A stretch of DNA of 64,000 nt. Origin: Leptospira kanakyensis. GTDB lineage: Bacteria; Spirochaetota; Leptospiria; Leptospirales; Leptospiraceae. The notes under the pieces are model-generated. The model searched no databases. It was not told the DNA's origin and saw only the letters and a list, made by a program, of their open reading frames with translations. A program made the translations under genes and the position numbers. The DNA lies in contig NZ_RQFG01000005.1 of the NCBI RefSeq assembly GCF_004769235.1, positions 496,001 through 560,000 of the forward strand, given 5' to 3'. The first letter of the stretch is position 1, and every line of letters begins with the position of its first letter. Positions 9,509 through 18,324 of this stretch are shown here, in pieces.

Positions 9509-9535
9509 GGAACCCCCCTGTTTCATGTTTAGACT

Positions 9536-10402
9536 ATGTCTGCATTGTTTTTCGCTGTTCTTTCTGAGGCCAAACCCTGGCTGACAAAACTAGAAGCGAA
9601 ACCCATTTCCCATTCTGGAAAATTTAGGATCTTCCAAAAAGATAATCATTATATCATTATCTCTGGAACAGGCAAACTTTCTATGGCTTTGGCAGTTTCC
9701 GAATTTGCCCACACCCTCAGCAAACCAGAAAGAAACCAAATGAAGGTTTGGAATTTAGGAATTGCAGGTTCAGGAAGATCCGAACACAAATTAGGTGATT
9801 TTTTTTGGATCAATAAAATATCTGATGTGAGTTCTTCTAAAGATTTTTATCCCGATCGCATTCTAAATTCAAACTTCAAAAAAGAAACAAATCTCAAAAC
9901 TTTTGATAGACCAGTCACCAAAGAAAAACAAAGAGATCGTTTTATATCTTTAAACTCAGAAGAGTTAGAAAACCTAAACCTTGTGGATATGGAAGGGTCA
10001 GGATTTTTTGAAGCGGCTTCTCTTTATTTTCCATTGGAAAACATTGCTGTCGGGAAATTGGTGTCTGATCATTTAGAAGGAAAATTTTGCCAAGCAGAAG
10101 ATGTGGAAACAATGATGGCTAAAACAATGGAGGGACTTTTTGAAGAATGGACAAGACCTCTTCCTTGGGTGAATGCCGATTCCATTGAAACCGTGGATTG
10201 GCCTTTGGTTGAATCTTTCATCCAAAACCTACGCCTAACAGAGACAATGAGGCATGACTTAAAAAAATCCGTCCGTTTTTTCCGATTGCGCCATCCCAAT
10301 TCGCAACTTCCTTTTCCTGAGGAATCTGACAAAATCAATTTAAAATCCAAAACCGATCTCAAAAACTACTTCGACCAGTGGAGGGAAACTCTCCATGTTT
10401 AA
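9536..10402 (+). CDS. MTAN/futalosine-hydrolase-like nucleosidase
   Basis: 288 aa; about residues 1-195 resemble the nucleoside phosphorylase superfamily, branch MTAN/futalosine nucleosidase. Active-site landmarks: an early Glu (VLSEAKP), the LGIAGSG turn, the purine/ribose site VDMEGSGFFEAAS and the acid VSDHLEG. A roughly 90-aa C-terminal extension is not part of the usual fold. Its end overlaps the radical-SAM gene by 8 bp, so the two are coupled. Only 27 bp separate it from the divergent peroxidase gene, and no clear Shine-Dalgarno is seen. The substrate is inferred only. Confidence 0.72.
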   Translation: MSALFFAVLSEAKPWLTKLEAKPISHSGKFRIFQKDNHYIIISGTGKLSMALAVSEFAHTLSKPERNQMKVWNLGIAGSGRSEHKLGDFFWINKISDVSSSKDFYPDRILNSNFKKETNLKTFDRPVTKEKQRDRFISLNSEELENLNLVDMEGSGFFEAASLYFPLENIAVGKLVSDHLEGKFCQAEDVETMMAKTMEGLFEEWTRPLPWVNADSIETVDWPLVESFIQNLRLTETMRHDLKKSVRFFRLRHPNSQLPFPEESDKINLKSKTDLKNYFDQWRETLHV

Positions 10403-11393
10403 GGCTTTTTCTCATATTTACATTGAAGAAAGTATTTTAGATCATTTTCGTACAAAGGAAATTCTAAATCGATTTCCCAATGCCATTCCTATCTCAATTC
10501 GACATTACAAAGATAGTTTCAATCGGAATTCCCAAAACTTTAGAATCCAAAAAGAATCTCCCAAGCTGATTTTAGCCGAAAAAAAAGACCAATTTTTATA
10601 CAAAGGAAGTGATTTTTCACCTAACTTCTCTCATCCGCATTTTTACTACAACACACTCGCCCTCAACTGTATTTATGATTGCGAATATTGTTATTTACAA
10701 GGGATGTTTCCTTCCGCCAATCTCGTGTTATTTGTCAATTGGGAAGATTTTTTTTCTGCCACAAAAGAGTTTTTGGACAAAAATAAATCCTTATATCTCG
10801 CTTTATCCTACGATACAGACCTTTTGGCTCTAGAATCGTTCTTTCCTGCCACAAAAGCATGGTTGGAATTTGCGACAAACGAACCAAATTTGAGTTTAGA
10901 AATCCGAACTAAGTCAACTAACTACGGTCAAATTGCCAAATATTCCCCAAATCCCAATGTCATCCTTGCCTGGACGATTAGCCCACAATCCATCATTGAA
11001 TCGATTGAACATGGAACTCCATCACTGCAAGCAAGGCTAAAGGCAATAGGCCAAGCCATAAAAGATGGATGGAAGGTTCGAATATGCATTGATCCCATCT
11101 TACGAGTGCCCGAATGGCAAACCCATTACCAATCGTTAGCCGACACTTTAGGGAAAGAACTAAACATGGAAGGCATTCTTGACATTAGTATAGGTGGATT
11201 TCGGATGAATATTGATTTTTTGAAGAGGATGACTGATGTCAGAAAGGACTCTTCCATTTTATTTCATGATTTTGAAAAAAAAGATAAAATAGTTTCTTAT
11301 TCAAAATTAGAAACAGAAGAAATTTTAAATCTTATGTCAGGAGCACTAAAAAAACATTTTTCTCCTTCTCAAATAAAAGTCAGCTATTCTTGA
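10395..11393 (+). CDS. Radical SAM protein of the spore photoproduct lyase (SPL) family
   Basis: 332 aa. The cluster motif CIYDCEYC (Cys92, Cys96, Cys99) is the CX3CX2C form, followed by YLQG as in SPL-like enzymes; later blocks (IRTKS, ISIGGFRM) fit the radical SAM barrel. Authentic SPL repairs the thymine dimer of spores. Leptospira makes no spores, so the homologue may act on other DNA damage or another substrate. The partner nucleosidase gene overlaps it by 8 bp. Confidence 0.82.
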   Translation: MFKAFSHIYIEESILDHFRTKEILNRFPNAIPISIRHYKDSFNRNSQNFRIQKESPKLILAEKKDQFLYKGSDFSPNFSHPHFYYNTLALNCIYDCEYCYLQGMFPSANLVLFVNWEDFFSATKEFLDKNKSLYLALSYDTDLLALESFFPATKAWLEFATNEPNLSLEIRTKSTNYGQIAKYSPNPNVILAWTISPQSIIESIEHGTPSLQARLKAIGQAIKDGWKVRICIDPILRVPEWQTHYQSLADTLGKELNMEGILDISIGGFRMNIDFLKRMTDVRKDSSILFHDFEKKDKIVSYSKLETEEILNLMSGALKKHFSPSQIKVSYS

Positions 11394-11443
11394 ATTTTTC
11401 CTTTTCTTTTCCATCACTAGTTCTTAACCTTAGTAGCCTACCT

Positions 11444-14400
11444 ATGAAGAAAAGAGTCTTTTTGTTATTCCTATTCGGCCTGTTCTTTGGATTGTCTCAT
11501 TGTAAGGAAGTCAATCGCAACAAACCAATCGCGAAAGAAGGAAAGATGGACTTGTCCTCATGGGATTTCAACAAAGATGGAAACATCACTCTAGATGGAG
11601 AATGGGAATTTTATTGGAAACAAACAAACACTAGCATTCAAATTGATTCCGAATTTGGAAAAGAACCAAAATACATCTACCAAACTGTTCCTTCTAATTG
11701 GAAAGGTGTAGATTGGTTTGGCGAAACCTTAGATGGATTTGGTTATGCGACATATAAATTAAAAGTTTTTTTCCCACCAAACACACCTAGTTTGGCCTTT
11801 CATAACTTAGACCTTTCTTCTGCCTATCGATTGTACATCAACGGCAAACTAATCGTAGAACAAGGTAGTTTCGGAATCAATCCCAACTATTTTGAACCAT
11901 CCTATAAATCGGTTCTTATGGATTTAGAACCTCTCTCTGGTGAAACTGAAATTGTTTATGAAATTTCCAACTTTCATTATTCCAAAGGTGGGTTTTGGGA
12001 AAGTATGGAAGTTGGCGAAAGACGAATGTTATATGACAAAGTCAATCGCAGTTACCAAATTACTTCCTTTCTAGCAGGAAGTATCTTCCTTTGGGCCTTA
12101 TACCATTTGGGACTTTTTGTCATGCGCAGACAAGACAAAGCCAGTCTTTTTATATCGTTATTTAGTTTACTCATTGTTATGCGACTTCTCACGATAGGAG
12201 AAAGGAACATTCTCAGTATATTTCCGGATATGCCGATGGATTTTCTCATTCGTTTGGAATTTGCAACCATCTATATTGCAACAATTGTTTTCGCTTACTT
12301 TTACCGATTGGTTTTTCCAAACACAGTGGGCCAAAGAACCATGTGGGTGTTATACATCCTCATCACACCTTTTCTTATTTCTTTATTTTTACCAGTTGCA
12401 GTCTTCAGTGCCAAAATCCATTTTTTCCAAATCTTTCTCATTTCAGTCTGCGTCCGAATCACCATAGCCATCATTATGGCATACCGTTCTGACACTGTGG
12501 GGGCTGGTTTATCTCTCATTGGATTTAGTTTTGTTTTTGGAACGGTGGTTCATGACATCCTCTACCAAAACAATGTCATCAATACAATGAACTTAACCCC
12601 ATTTGGTTTTTTGGGTTTTATTTTATTCCAAGGTTATATCCTTTCTTATGGATTCACAAGAGCCTACCTTTCTATTGAAAAACTAAAAGAACGTTTGGAA
12701 GTTTCCAACAAAGAATTAAATATCCTAAAAGAAGGATTAGAAGACATTGTTGTCGAAAGAACTCAAGAATTAGAAAGTTCTAAAGCCAACATTGAACGTC
12801 TGAACGAATTTGCAAAAACCCTCAATACCTCTCTCGAATTAGATAGTATTCTCGCCAAAGCATTCGATTATTTGAATGATGAAGTGTATTGTGACTCGAT
12901 GATTTTATTACTCGTAGATTCTGAAAATTCTAAACTCATTTATCATAAATCTGTTGTATCACCAAACTCTGGACTTACCTTAGAATCTAAACTCCAAGGT
13001 GTGAGTTTCCCTCTCGATCCAAGTGCAGGACTTTTTTATCATGTCTACAAAAGGAACCGGCCTTTCCGATTTGCTAAAGTTTGGGAATCACGTCTCAACG
13101 AATCCAATCAAAAGTTTGTGCAACTGATTGGAAAACATCCAGGAATGATCATCCCCCTCAGCTCACAAGGGAAAGTCATTGCCATGTTAGCTCTTTTTAG
13201 TGTATTAAAAGGTACTAGTTTTTCCAGATCCCAACTCCAGTTAGTCGAGAATACGGCAGAAAACATCGCAACAGCCGTAACCAACTCCATCCTTGTCGAA
13301 GAAATGAACCGAGAAAAGTTCATCGCAGAAAATGCAAGGATGCAAATGGAGAATGCAAAAAACGAAGTAGTCAAACTAAACGAATTCACCAAAAAAATCA
13401 ATTCGGAGTCAAGTCTCTCACAAATCATCGAAGAGATGTTTAACTATATCTTAAAAACATTCGAAATCGAAGCCACTCTCCTACAACTTATTGATACAAA
13501 GAAAAAAGAGTTATACACCTACAATACGACCATTCCACCTTATGCAACAGAAGAACAATTGTTATTTGCAAAATCATTTAGAGTTCCCCTAAACGAAAAA
13601 GGTGGGATCATTTATAAAACTTATGCCAGAAAAAGAGCACTGTTTGTTCCCAAACCACCAAAAAAATACGAATCCGAGTTAGACGAACAGATTTTTACAA
13701 AACTAAGTCTTACTTCTTTTGTTGCGGTTCCTCTTGTGGTACAAAACGAAGTGATTGGTATGGCTTATTTCACTTCTTACCAAAAACCAATGGAAGTCAC
13801 ACGAGAAGTTCTCCGACGGATTTCCGGATTTTGTGATCAAATTGCGGGAGCCATTCAAAACTCGCTTTTATTACAAATTACGGAAGCTGAACGTAAAAAA
13901 TCAGAACAAGCAAAAGCTGAAATTCAAAAAATGAATGAGTTTGCAAAAACTGTAAACTCTCAGAACAATTTAGAAAATATTCTCGCAGAAATTTTTGGAT
14001 TCATTCGCAAAAACTACAAAATCGAACATTGTGTTCTCTATTTTCTCGATAAAGAATACAATGAATTCAGATATTTAAATCACTCTGGATTCGATCTATT
14101 AGTTGATGAGAATATAAATTATTTTAAATCCCTTCGTTTTCCCCTCAGAGAAGAAAGTGGATTCATATATAAATGTTACCAAAGAAAACGCCATTTTTAT
14201 ATGAAACATGTTCCTAAGTCTATGCCCTTTGCCATCGACAAACAAATCACAGACAAATCGGGGATGAAAGGATTTCTGATTTCTCCACTCGTTAACAACG
14301 ACGAGGTGGTTGCTATGGCAGTTTATGGGATCAGCGATGAAAACATCCAATTGAATATTGATGAAGTGAATTCCATTGTAGGTGTTTCGGAACATATTGC

Positions 14401-15181
14401 CAGTGCGATCAACAATCATTTTTTACTAAAAAAAATCGAAGAAGAAAAACTAAGATCTGATTCTCTTCTACTCAATATCCTTCCGAAAAACGTTGCCGAA
14501 GAGTTACAGAAAAAAGGCAGAGTAAACCCTGTTGAATTTGAAAACGTAACCTTACTTATGACCAGTTTCCCTGGGTTTTCACAGATTACGGGACAACTCA
14601 CTCCAGAAGAACTCATCGAAGGTTTGGATTTATACTTCTCTCGTTTTGATGAAATCATCAAAGCACAAGGAATGGAAAAACTTCGTATGACAGGGGATAT
14701 GTATCTCGCGGCCGGAGGACTTCCTGTAGGAAATTTCACTCATGCAGTGGATGCCTGCCTTGCCGCCTTACAGATCAAAGATGAAGTCAACCGAATGATT
14801 GAAGACTTTAGAGACATTCCGTTCCGTCCCAACGGAATCACAATTGCAATCCATTCAGGGCCGGTAGTCGCAGGAGTGATTGGGAAATCTAAATTTAACT
14901 ATGATGTATGGGGAAAAACAGTCACACAAACCCAAGCCATACGGCGAGGTGGTGTAGGAGTTCCAATCAATATCTCACAAGAAACAATGGAAAAAGTAAA
15001 ACGATTATTCCATATCGGCAACCAACGACAAATCAATACATACGAAGGAGACCAAGTTCCTATTTATGAATTGTTATCTTTAAAACCGGATTTGTCGGAT
15101 GATACAGGATCTATGCCGAATGAAAAATTTGGAAGATTATACACCCAACAAAAACGTGGAGCTAAAATTTTAATCAAATGA
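11444..15181 (+). CDS. 7TM receptor-like lipoprotein with three GAF domains and a degenerate class III cyclase domain
   Basis: 1245 aa from the ATG at 11444, which starts a lipoprotein signal (lipobox LSHC, Cys20); an in-frame TTG at 11390 would bury the signal. Order: extracytoplasmic jelly-roll sensor (about 35-195), seven transmembrane helices (about 210-415, 7TMR-DISM-like), coiled coil, three GAF domains (about 470-1010), then a cyclase-like domain (about 1030-1215). Catalytic residues are lost: the first metal Asp is Ser (MTSFPGF, about 1038), the second is kept (TGDMY), and the Asn and Arg of the VNTASR motif are replaced (KTVTQTQAI). It probably makes no cAMP itself. Its stop overlaps the next cyclase start (ATGA). 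Confidence 0.88.
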   Translation: MKKRVFLLFLFGLFFGLSHCKEVNRNKPIAKEGKMDLSSWDFNKDGNITLDGEWEFYWKQTNTSIQIDSEFGKEPKYIYQTVPSNWKGVDWFGETLDGFGYATYKLKVFFPPNTPSLAFHNLDLSSAYRLYINGKLIVEQGSFGINPNYFEPSYKSVLMDLEPLSGETEIVYEISNFHYSKGGFWESMEVGERRMLYDKVNRSYQITSFLAGSIFLWALYHLGLFVMRRQDKASLFISLFSLLIVMRLLTIGERNILSIFPDMPMDFLIRLEFATIYIATIVFAYFYRLVFPNTVGQRTMWVLYILITPFLISLFLPVAVFSAKIHFFQIFLISVCVRITIAIIMAYRSDTVGAGLSLIGFSFVFGTVVHDILYQNNVINTMNLTPFGFLGFILFQGYILSYGFTRAYLSIEKLKERLEVSNKELNILKEGLEDIVVERTQELESSKANIERLNEFAKTLNTSLELDSILAKAFDYLNDEVYCDSMILLLVDSENSKLIYHKSVVSPNSGLTLESKLQGVSFPLDPSAGLFYHVYKRNRPFRFAKVWESRLNESNQKFVQLIGKHPGMIIPLSSQGKVIAMLALFSVLKGTSFSRSQLQLVENTAENIATAVTNSILVEEMNREKFIAENARMQMENAKNEVVKLNEFTKKINSESSLSQIIEEMFNYILKTFEIEATLLQLIDTKKKELYTYNTTIPPYATEEQLLFAKSFRVPLNEKGGIIYKTYARKRALFVPKPPKKYESELDEQIFTKLSLTSFVAVPLVVQNEVIGMAYFTSYQKPMEVTREVLRRISGFCDQIAGAIQNSLLLQITEAERKKSEQAKAEIQKMNEFAKTVNSQNNLENILAEIFGFIRKNYKIEHCVLYFLDKEYNEFRYLNHSGFDLLVDENINYFKSLRFPLREESGFIYKCYQRKRHFYMKHVPKSMPFAIDKQITDKSGMKGFLISPLVNNDEVVAMAVYGISDENIQLNIDEVNSIVGVSEHIASAINNHFLLKKIEEEKLRSDSLLLNILPKNVAEELQKKGRVNPVEFENVTLLMTSFPGFSQITGQLTPEELIEGLDLYFSRFDEIIKAQGMEKLRMTGDMYLAAGGLPVGNFTHAVDACLAALQIKDEVNRMIEDFRDIPFRPNGITIAIHSGPVVAGVIGKSKFNYDVWGKTVTQTQAIRRGGVGVPINISQETMEKVKRLFHIGNQRQINTYEGDQVPIYELLSLKPDLSDDTGSMPNEKFGRLYTQQKRGAKILIK

Positions 15182-17265
15182 TCTACGGTCTTTTTGCCAT
15201 CGCGATTCTTTTTGTTGGAATTCTTTATGGAATGTATTCCTTATACAAACAAAAAGAAGAGAAAGAAAAAAATATCTTCCAATTACAAGAGGAAGTTATT
15301 GTCTTAAAAGAAGAATTGGCTGAAAAAGAAAAGGAACTAGTCAGCACAAAATCCATCTCCGAAGATTTTTCCGATAAACTTGTCGATTCTTATAGCCAAC
15401 TTTCTGATTTGGATGGGCTCCTTCGGGAAATCAATTCCGCTTCTGATTTAAAAGAAATTTTAAAAATTTTAGGTCGTTATATTCGGGAAAAATTCAAAGT
15501 TCCTCATTATCTTTTGTATGTTTATAAACAAGAATCAGAAGCCTTGGAATTTTTTCACAGTAACTTCCCCGAAGAACTGACAACAAAGACAAAAGAAGAA
15601 ATTATCAGCAGACCAATTCCTGTTTCGGATCCTTACGTAACCATGTATGCACATGCATATGTTAGAAAACGAAAAAGAAGTTTTTACATTCAAGATTTTG
15701 AATCTTACAAAACGGAAGGGGTAGAACTTGCCAACAAACAATCAGCCAATTTAAAATCCCTTTTGATTGTACCTCTTTACTTACGTAACAAATTCATTGG
15801 CACCTTGGATTTATTAGATTATTCAGGGATATTTGAACTCACCGAACAACAACTCAACCAAATCAAAATCATAGCAGATTATATAGCGGGAACCATCGAA
15901 ACAGGATACTTATTGGATGAACTCAAACAAGGGAATATCACAATCCAAAAAGAAAAAGAAAATATTGAAACCAACAGATTAAAGTTAGAAAACTTACACC
16001 GGTTCAATAGGAAAATTAACTCTTTTTCACAAATTGAAGATATAACGAGAGAAGTATTCACTTACCTTAAAATAAACCACAGAGTGGAGTTAGGTTTTAT
16101 CCTTCTCGTAGATCCCAAAACTAACTCTTTGGTTCCTCTTATGGAAGGTGCAGAAGTGTTCAACAAAGGCCTTCTTGTGAGTAATTTCCTCCGCACCTTT
16201 CGGCCCGTCCTTTCACCAAACATAGGTTCGCTTTTTAGAACTTACGAAAAACAAAAACCTGTTTACTTAAAAAAATCAATCAAATGGAAACAACTATCCA
16301 CCATTGATACTTCGATTGTAGATAGTTTTAAATTAGAACTTTTTGGACAAATTCCACTTGTTGTCCAAGGACAAACCATCGGGATCATTTGTGTTACAAG
16401 GCTTACCAGAGAACAAGATTGGACAAAGGATGAGTTCGCAGAAATCACATCTTTTTGTGAACAAGTAGCCGGTGCGATCCACAATGCAAACCTTAGGCGA
16501 GACTTAGAAAAAGAAAGGGAAAAAACTCTCCATTTCATTCGGAACATCCTTCCTGGTGATCTAGCAGATGAACTCATTGAACGTGGAGAAGTTGTTCCTA
16601 TGGAATACGAATCTGTCAGTATCCTTTTTACTGATTTTAAAAACTTCACATCCGCAGCAGAATCGCTTTCTCCGGAAGATCTCATTGAACAATTAGATGG
16701 ATGTTTTTCTCAATTTGATGATATCGCAGTTCGTCACAATTTCGAAAAACTAAAAACCATTGGTGATTCTTATATGGCAGCCGGTGGGATCCCTCAAGGA
16801 AATTTCACTCATCCCGTGGATGCTTGTCTTTTCGCTATGGAAATTAAATCCTTTATGACACAAATCCGCTCCTTCAAACAAATGTTAGGCCAAGAATTTT
16901 GGGAAATTCGGATTGGAATCCATACTGGACCTGTTGTTGCAGGAGTTGTTGGAAAAACAAAATTTGCCTATGATGTTTGGGGAGATACTGTCAACACAGC
17001 TAGTCGTATGGAAAGTTCGGGAGATGCTGGTGAAATCAATCTTTCCGAAACTACCTACGACAAGGTAAAACGATTTTTTGAATGTGAATACAGGGGAAAG
17101 GTAAAGGCCAAAAACAAAGGGGAACTAGGGATGTATTTTTTAAAACGACTGCGTCCTGAATTTTCAAGAGACGCAGAAGGTATGGTTCCCAACCAAATCT
17201 TTCTAGACTTATATAAAAATCTGCAGATTGGTGCCAAGATCATCTACCGACAAACTGGATCTTAG
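15178..17265 (+). CDS. Adenylate cyclase, class III, with two GAF domains
   Basis: 695 aa: one N-terminal transmembrane helix (about 3-22), a coiled coil (25-70), two GAF domains (about 80-240 and 265-440), a linker with NILPGDLADELIERG and a class III cyclase domain (about 470-650). Catalytic residues are complete: Asp in LFTDFKNFT (about 485), Asp in TIGDSYMAAGG (about 529), and Asn and Arg in VNTASRME. Lys before TIGD and Asp in AYDVWGD at the base-contact positions predict ATP rather than GTP. It shares a C-terminal tail with the degenerate cyclase encoded just upstream, so the pair arose by duplication. The 4-bp overlap ties their synthesis together. Confidence 0.92.
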   Translation: MIYGLFAIAILFVGILYGMYSLYKQKEEKEKNIFQLQEEVIVLKEELAEKEKELVSTKSISEDFSDKLVDSYSQLSDLDGLLREINSASDLKEILKILGRYIREKFKVPHYLLYVYKQESEALEFFHSNFPEELTTKTKEEIISRPIPVSDPYVTMYAHAYVRKRKRSFYIQDFESYKTEGVELANKQSANLKSLLIVPLYLRNKFIGTLDLLDYSGIFELTEQQLNQIKIIADYIAGTIETGYLLDELKQGNITIQKEKENIETNRLKLENLHRFNRKINSFSQIEDITREVFTYLKINHRVELGFILLVDPKTNSLVPLMEGAEVFNKGLLVSNFLRTFRPVLSPNIGSLFRTYEKQKPVYLKKSIKWKQLSTIDTSIVDSFKLELFGQIPLVVQGQTIGIICVTRLTREQDWTKDEFAEITSFCEQVAGAIHNANLRRDLEKEREKTLHFIRNILPGDLADELIERGEVVPMEYESVSILFTDFKNFTSAAESLSPEDLIEQLDGCFSQFDDIAVRHNFEKLKTIGDSYMAAGGIPQGNFTHPVDACLFAMEIKSFMTQIRSFKQMLGQEFWEIRIGIHTGPVVAGVVGKTKFAYDVWGDTVNTASRMESSGDAGEINLSETTYDKVKRFFECEYRGKVKAKNKGELGMYFLKRLRPEFSRDAEGMVPNQIFLDLYKNLQIGAKIIYRQTGS

Positions 17266-17266
17266 T

Positions 17267-17641
17267 TTAATTCCCTCCTCCCGAAGAAGAACTCGAACCA
17301 CTTCCCGATCCAGATCCTGAACCAGAACCGGAACTAGAGTTTCCTCCTCCACTATTTCCTGAACCAGACGAAGAACTACTGGAGCGAGAGTAAGAGCCAC
17401 TTCTTGAGGAAGTCACTGGGCATTTTTCATAACAAATCATGTACAAACTCACACAGGTCACTGTGGTGGCTGCCGCATTATCCAATTGTGGGCCCAAAGC
17501 AAGGGCACAAACATATTGTTCGCGGACACAACGATCCATACACTGAGACCTTGTTTCATAGTTTTTGGAAGAAGAACATCCCCAAAAAACCAAAACAATT
17601 CCGAAACAAAGAAACCAAATTTTCAATTTCCATCGGTTCAT
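17267..17641 (-). CDS. Lipoprotein with Ser/Gly repeat tail
   Basis: 124 aa. Lipobox FWGC (Cys22), a central domain with six cysteines (CMDRC, YVC, TC, MIC, EKC) and a C-terminal tail of some 45 residues made almost only of Ser and Gly, including a GS dipeptide run. The tail is low-complexity and probably unfolded. It is transcribed toward the cyclase gene and ends 1 bp from that gene's stop. Function unknown. Confidence 0.75.
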   Translation of the reverse strand: MNRWKLKIWFLCFGIVLVFWGCSSSKNYETRSQCMDRCVREQYVCALALGPQLDNAAATTVTCVSLYMICYEKCPVTSSRSGSYSRSSSSSSGSGNSGGGNSSSGSGSGSGSGSGSSSSSGGGN

Positions 17642-17758
17642 GTAACTACTATCTCACGGTTTTTGGAATCCTTCCATGGAGGAAAACCGCAAATGTGGGT
17701 ACTACCTAAGAAACTAGCTTGCACATCCAGGGAGTAGTCACAAAGTTTATAAAGAAAC

Positions 17759-18274
17759 ATGGAGACTCGCCAGGTAAGAATTCTTTTTTTAGCATTTTAT
17801 GTTTTATCTCTTCTGGTATGGATTGCTGAGGAAGCATTCACCTTAACAAATCCAGTATACTTTGATCGTTTTCGGATCATCATTGCCACGGTAGAATCCT
17901 TCATTGCTATCTCTTCCTTTCTTGTGGTTTTCATTCTTTACAAAGAATTGAAGGCTGAGGCTGTCGAAAACGTTCACGCCAAATCTCAAATCCATGATTT
18001 AAAACGTACCAACAGAATTTTAAAAAATCCAGAACTAGGATTCTGGGCTGAAGCAAAAGCCCAAATGGAAGAATGGAAATTGTCCGAAGCAGAAACAGAA
18101 ATCGCCATCTTACTCCTTCGTGGGTTCTCTCAAAAACAAATTGCTGCGGTTCGCAAAAAAAGCCTCCGCACCATCGAAAACCAAACTGCCTCTATCTATG
18201 AAAAATCTTCCATGAGAGGAAAATTGGAATTTATCTCTTATTTTTTAACACCCCTACTGCCCGAGGAAGAGTGA
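17759..18274 (+). CDS. Membrane-anchored LuxR-type HTH regulator
   Basis: 171 aa. Two transmembrane segments (about residues 7-26 and 38-60), a short coiled coil, then a GerE/LuxR-like helix-turn-helix at about 105-165 (LSEAETEIAILLLRGFSQKQIAAVRKKS, quoted here in halves: LSEAETEIAILLLRG and FSQKQIAAVRKKS; then RTIENQTASIYEK). No receiver domain. A membrane-tethered DNA-binding protein of this type could read an envelope signal directly. It precedes the M23/ankyrin/cNMP operon by 50 bp and may control it; this is inferred from position. Confidence 0.78.
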   Translation: METRQVRILFLAFYVLSLLVWIAEEAFTLTNPVYFDRFRIIIATVESFIAISSFLVVFILYKELKAEAVENVHAKSQIHDLKRTNRILKNPELGFWAEAKAQMEEWKLSEAETEIAILLLRGFSQKQIAAVRKKSLRTIENQTASIYEKSSMRGKLEFISYFLTPLLPEEE

Positions 18275-18324
18275 ACAAAAAACCTTGACCATTCCCGTTT
18301 TCTTTGGTTTTTTTAGGTTGTTTT

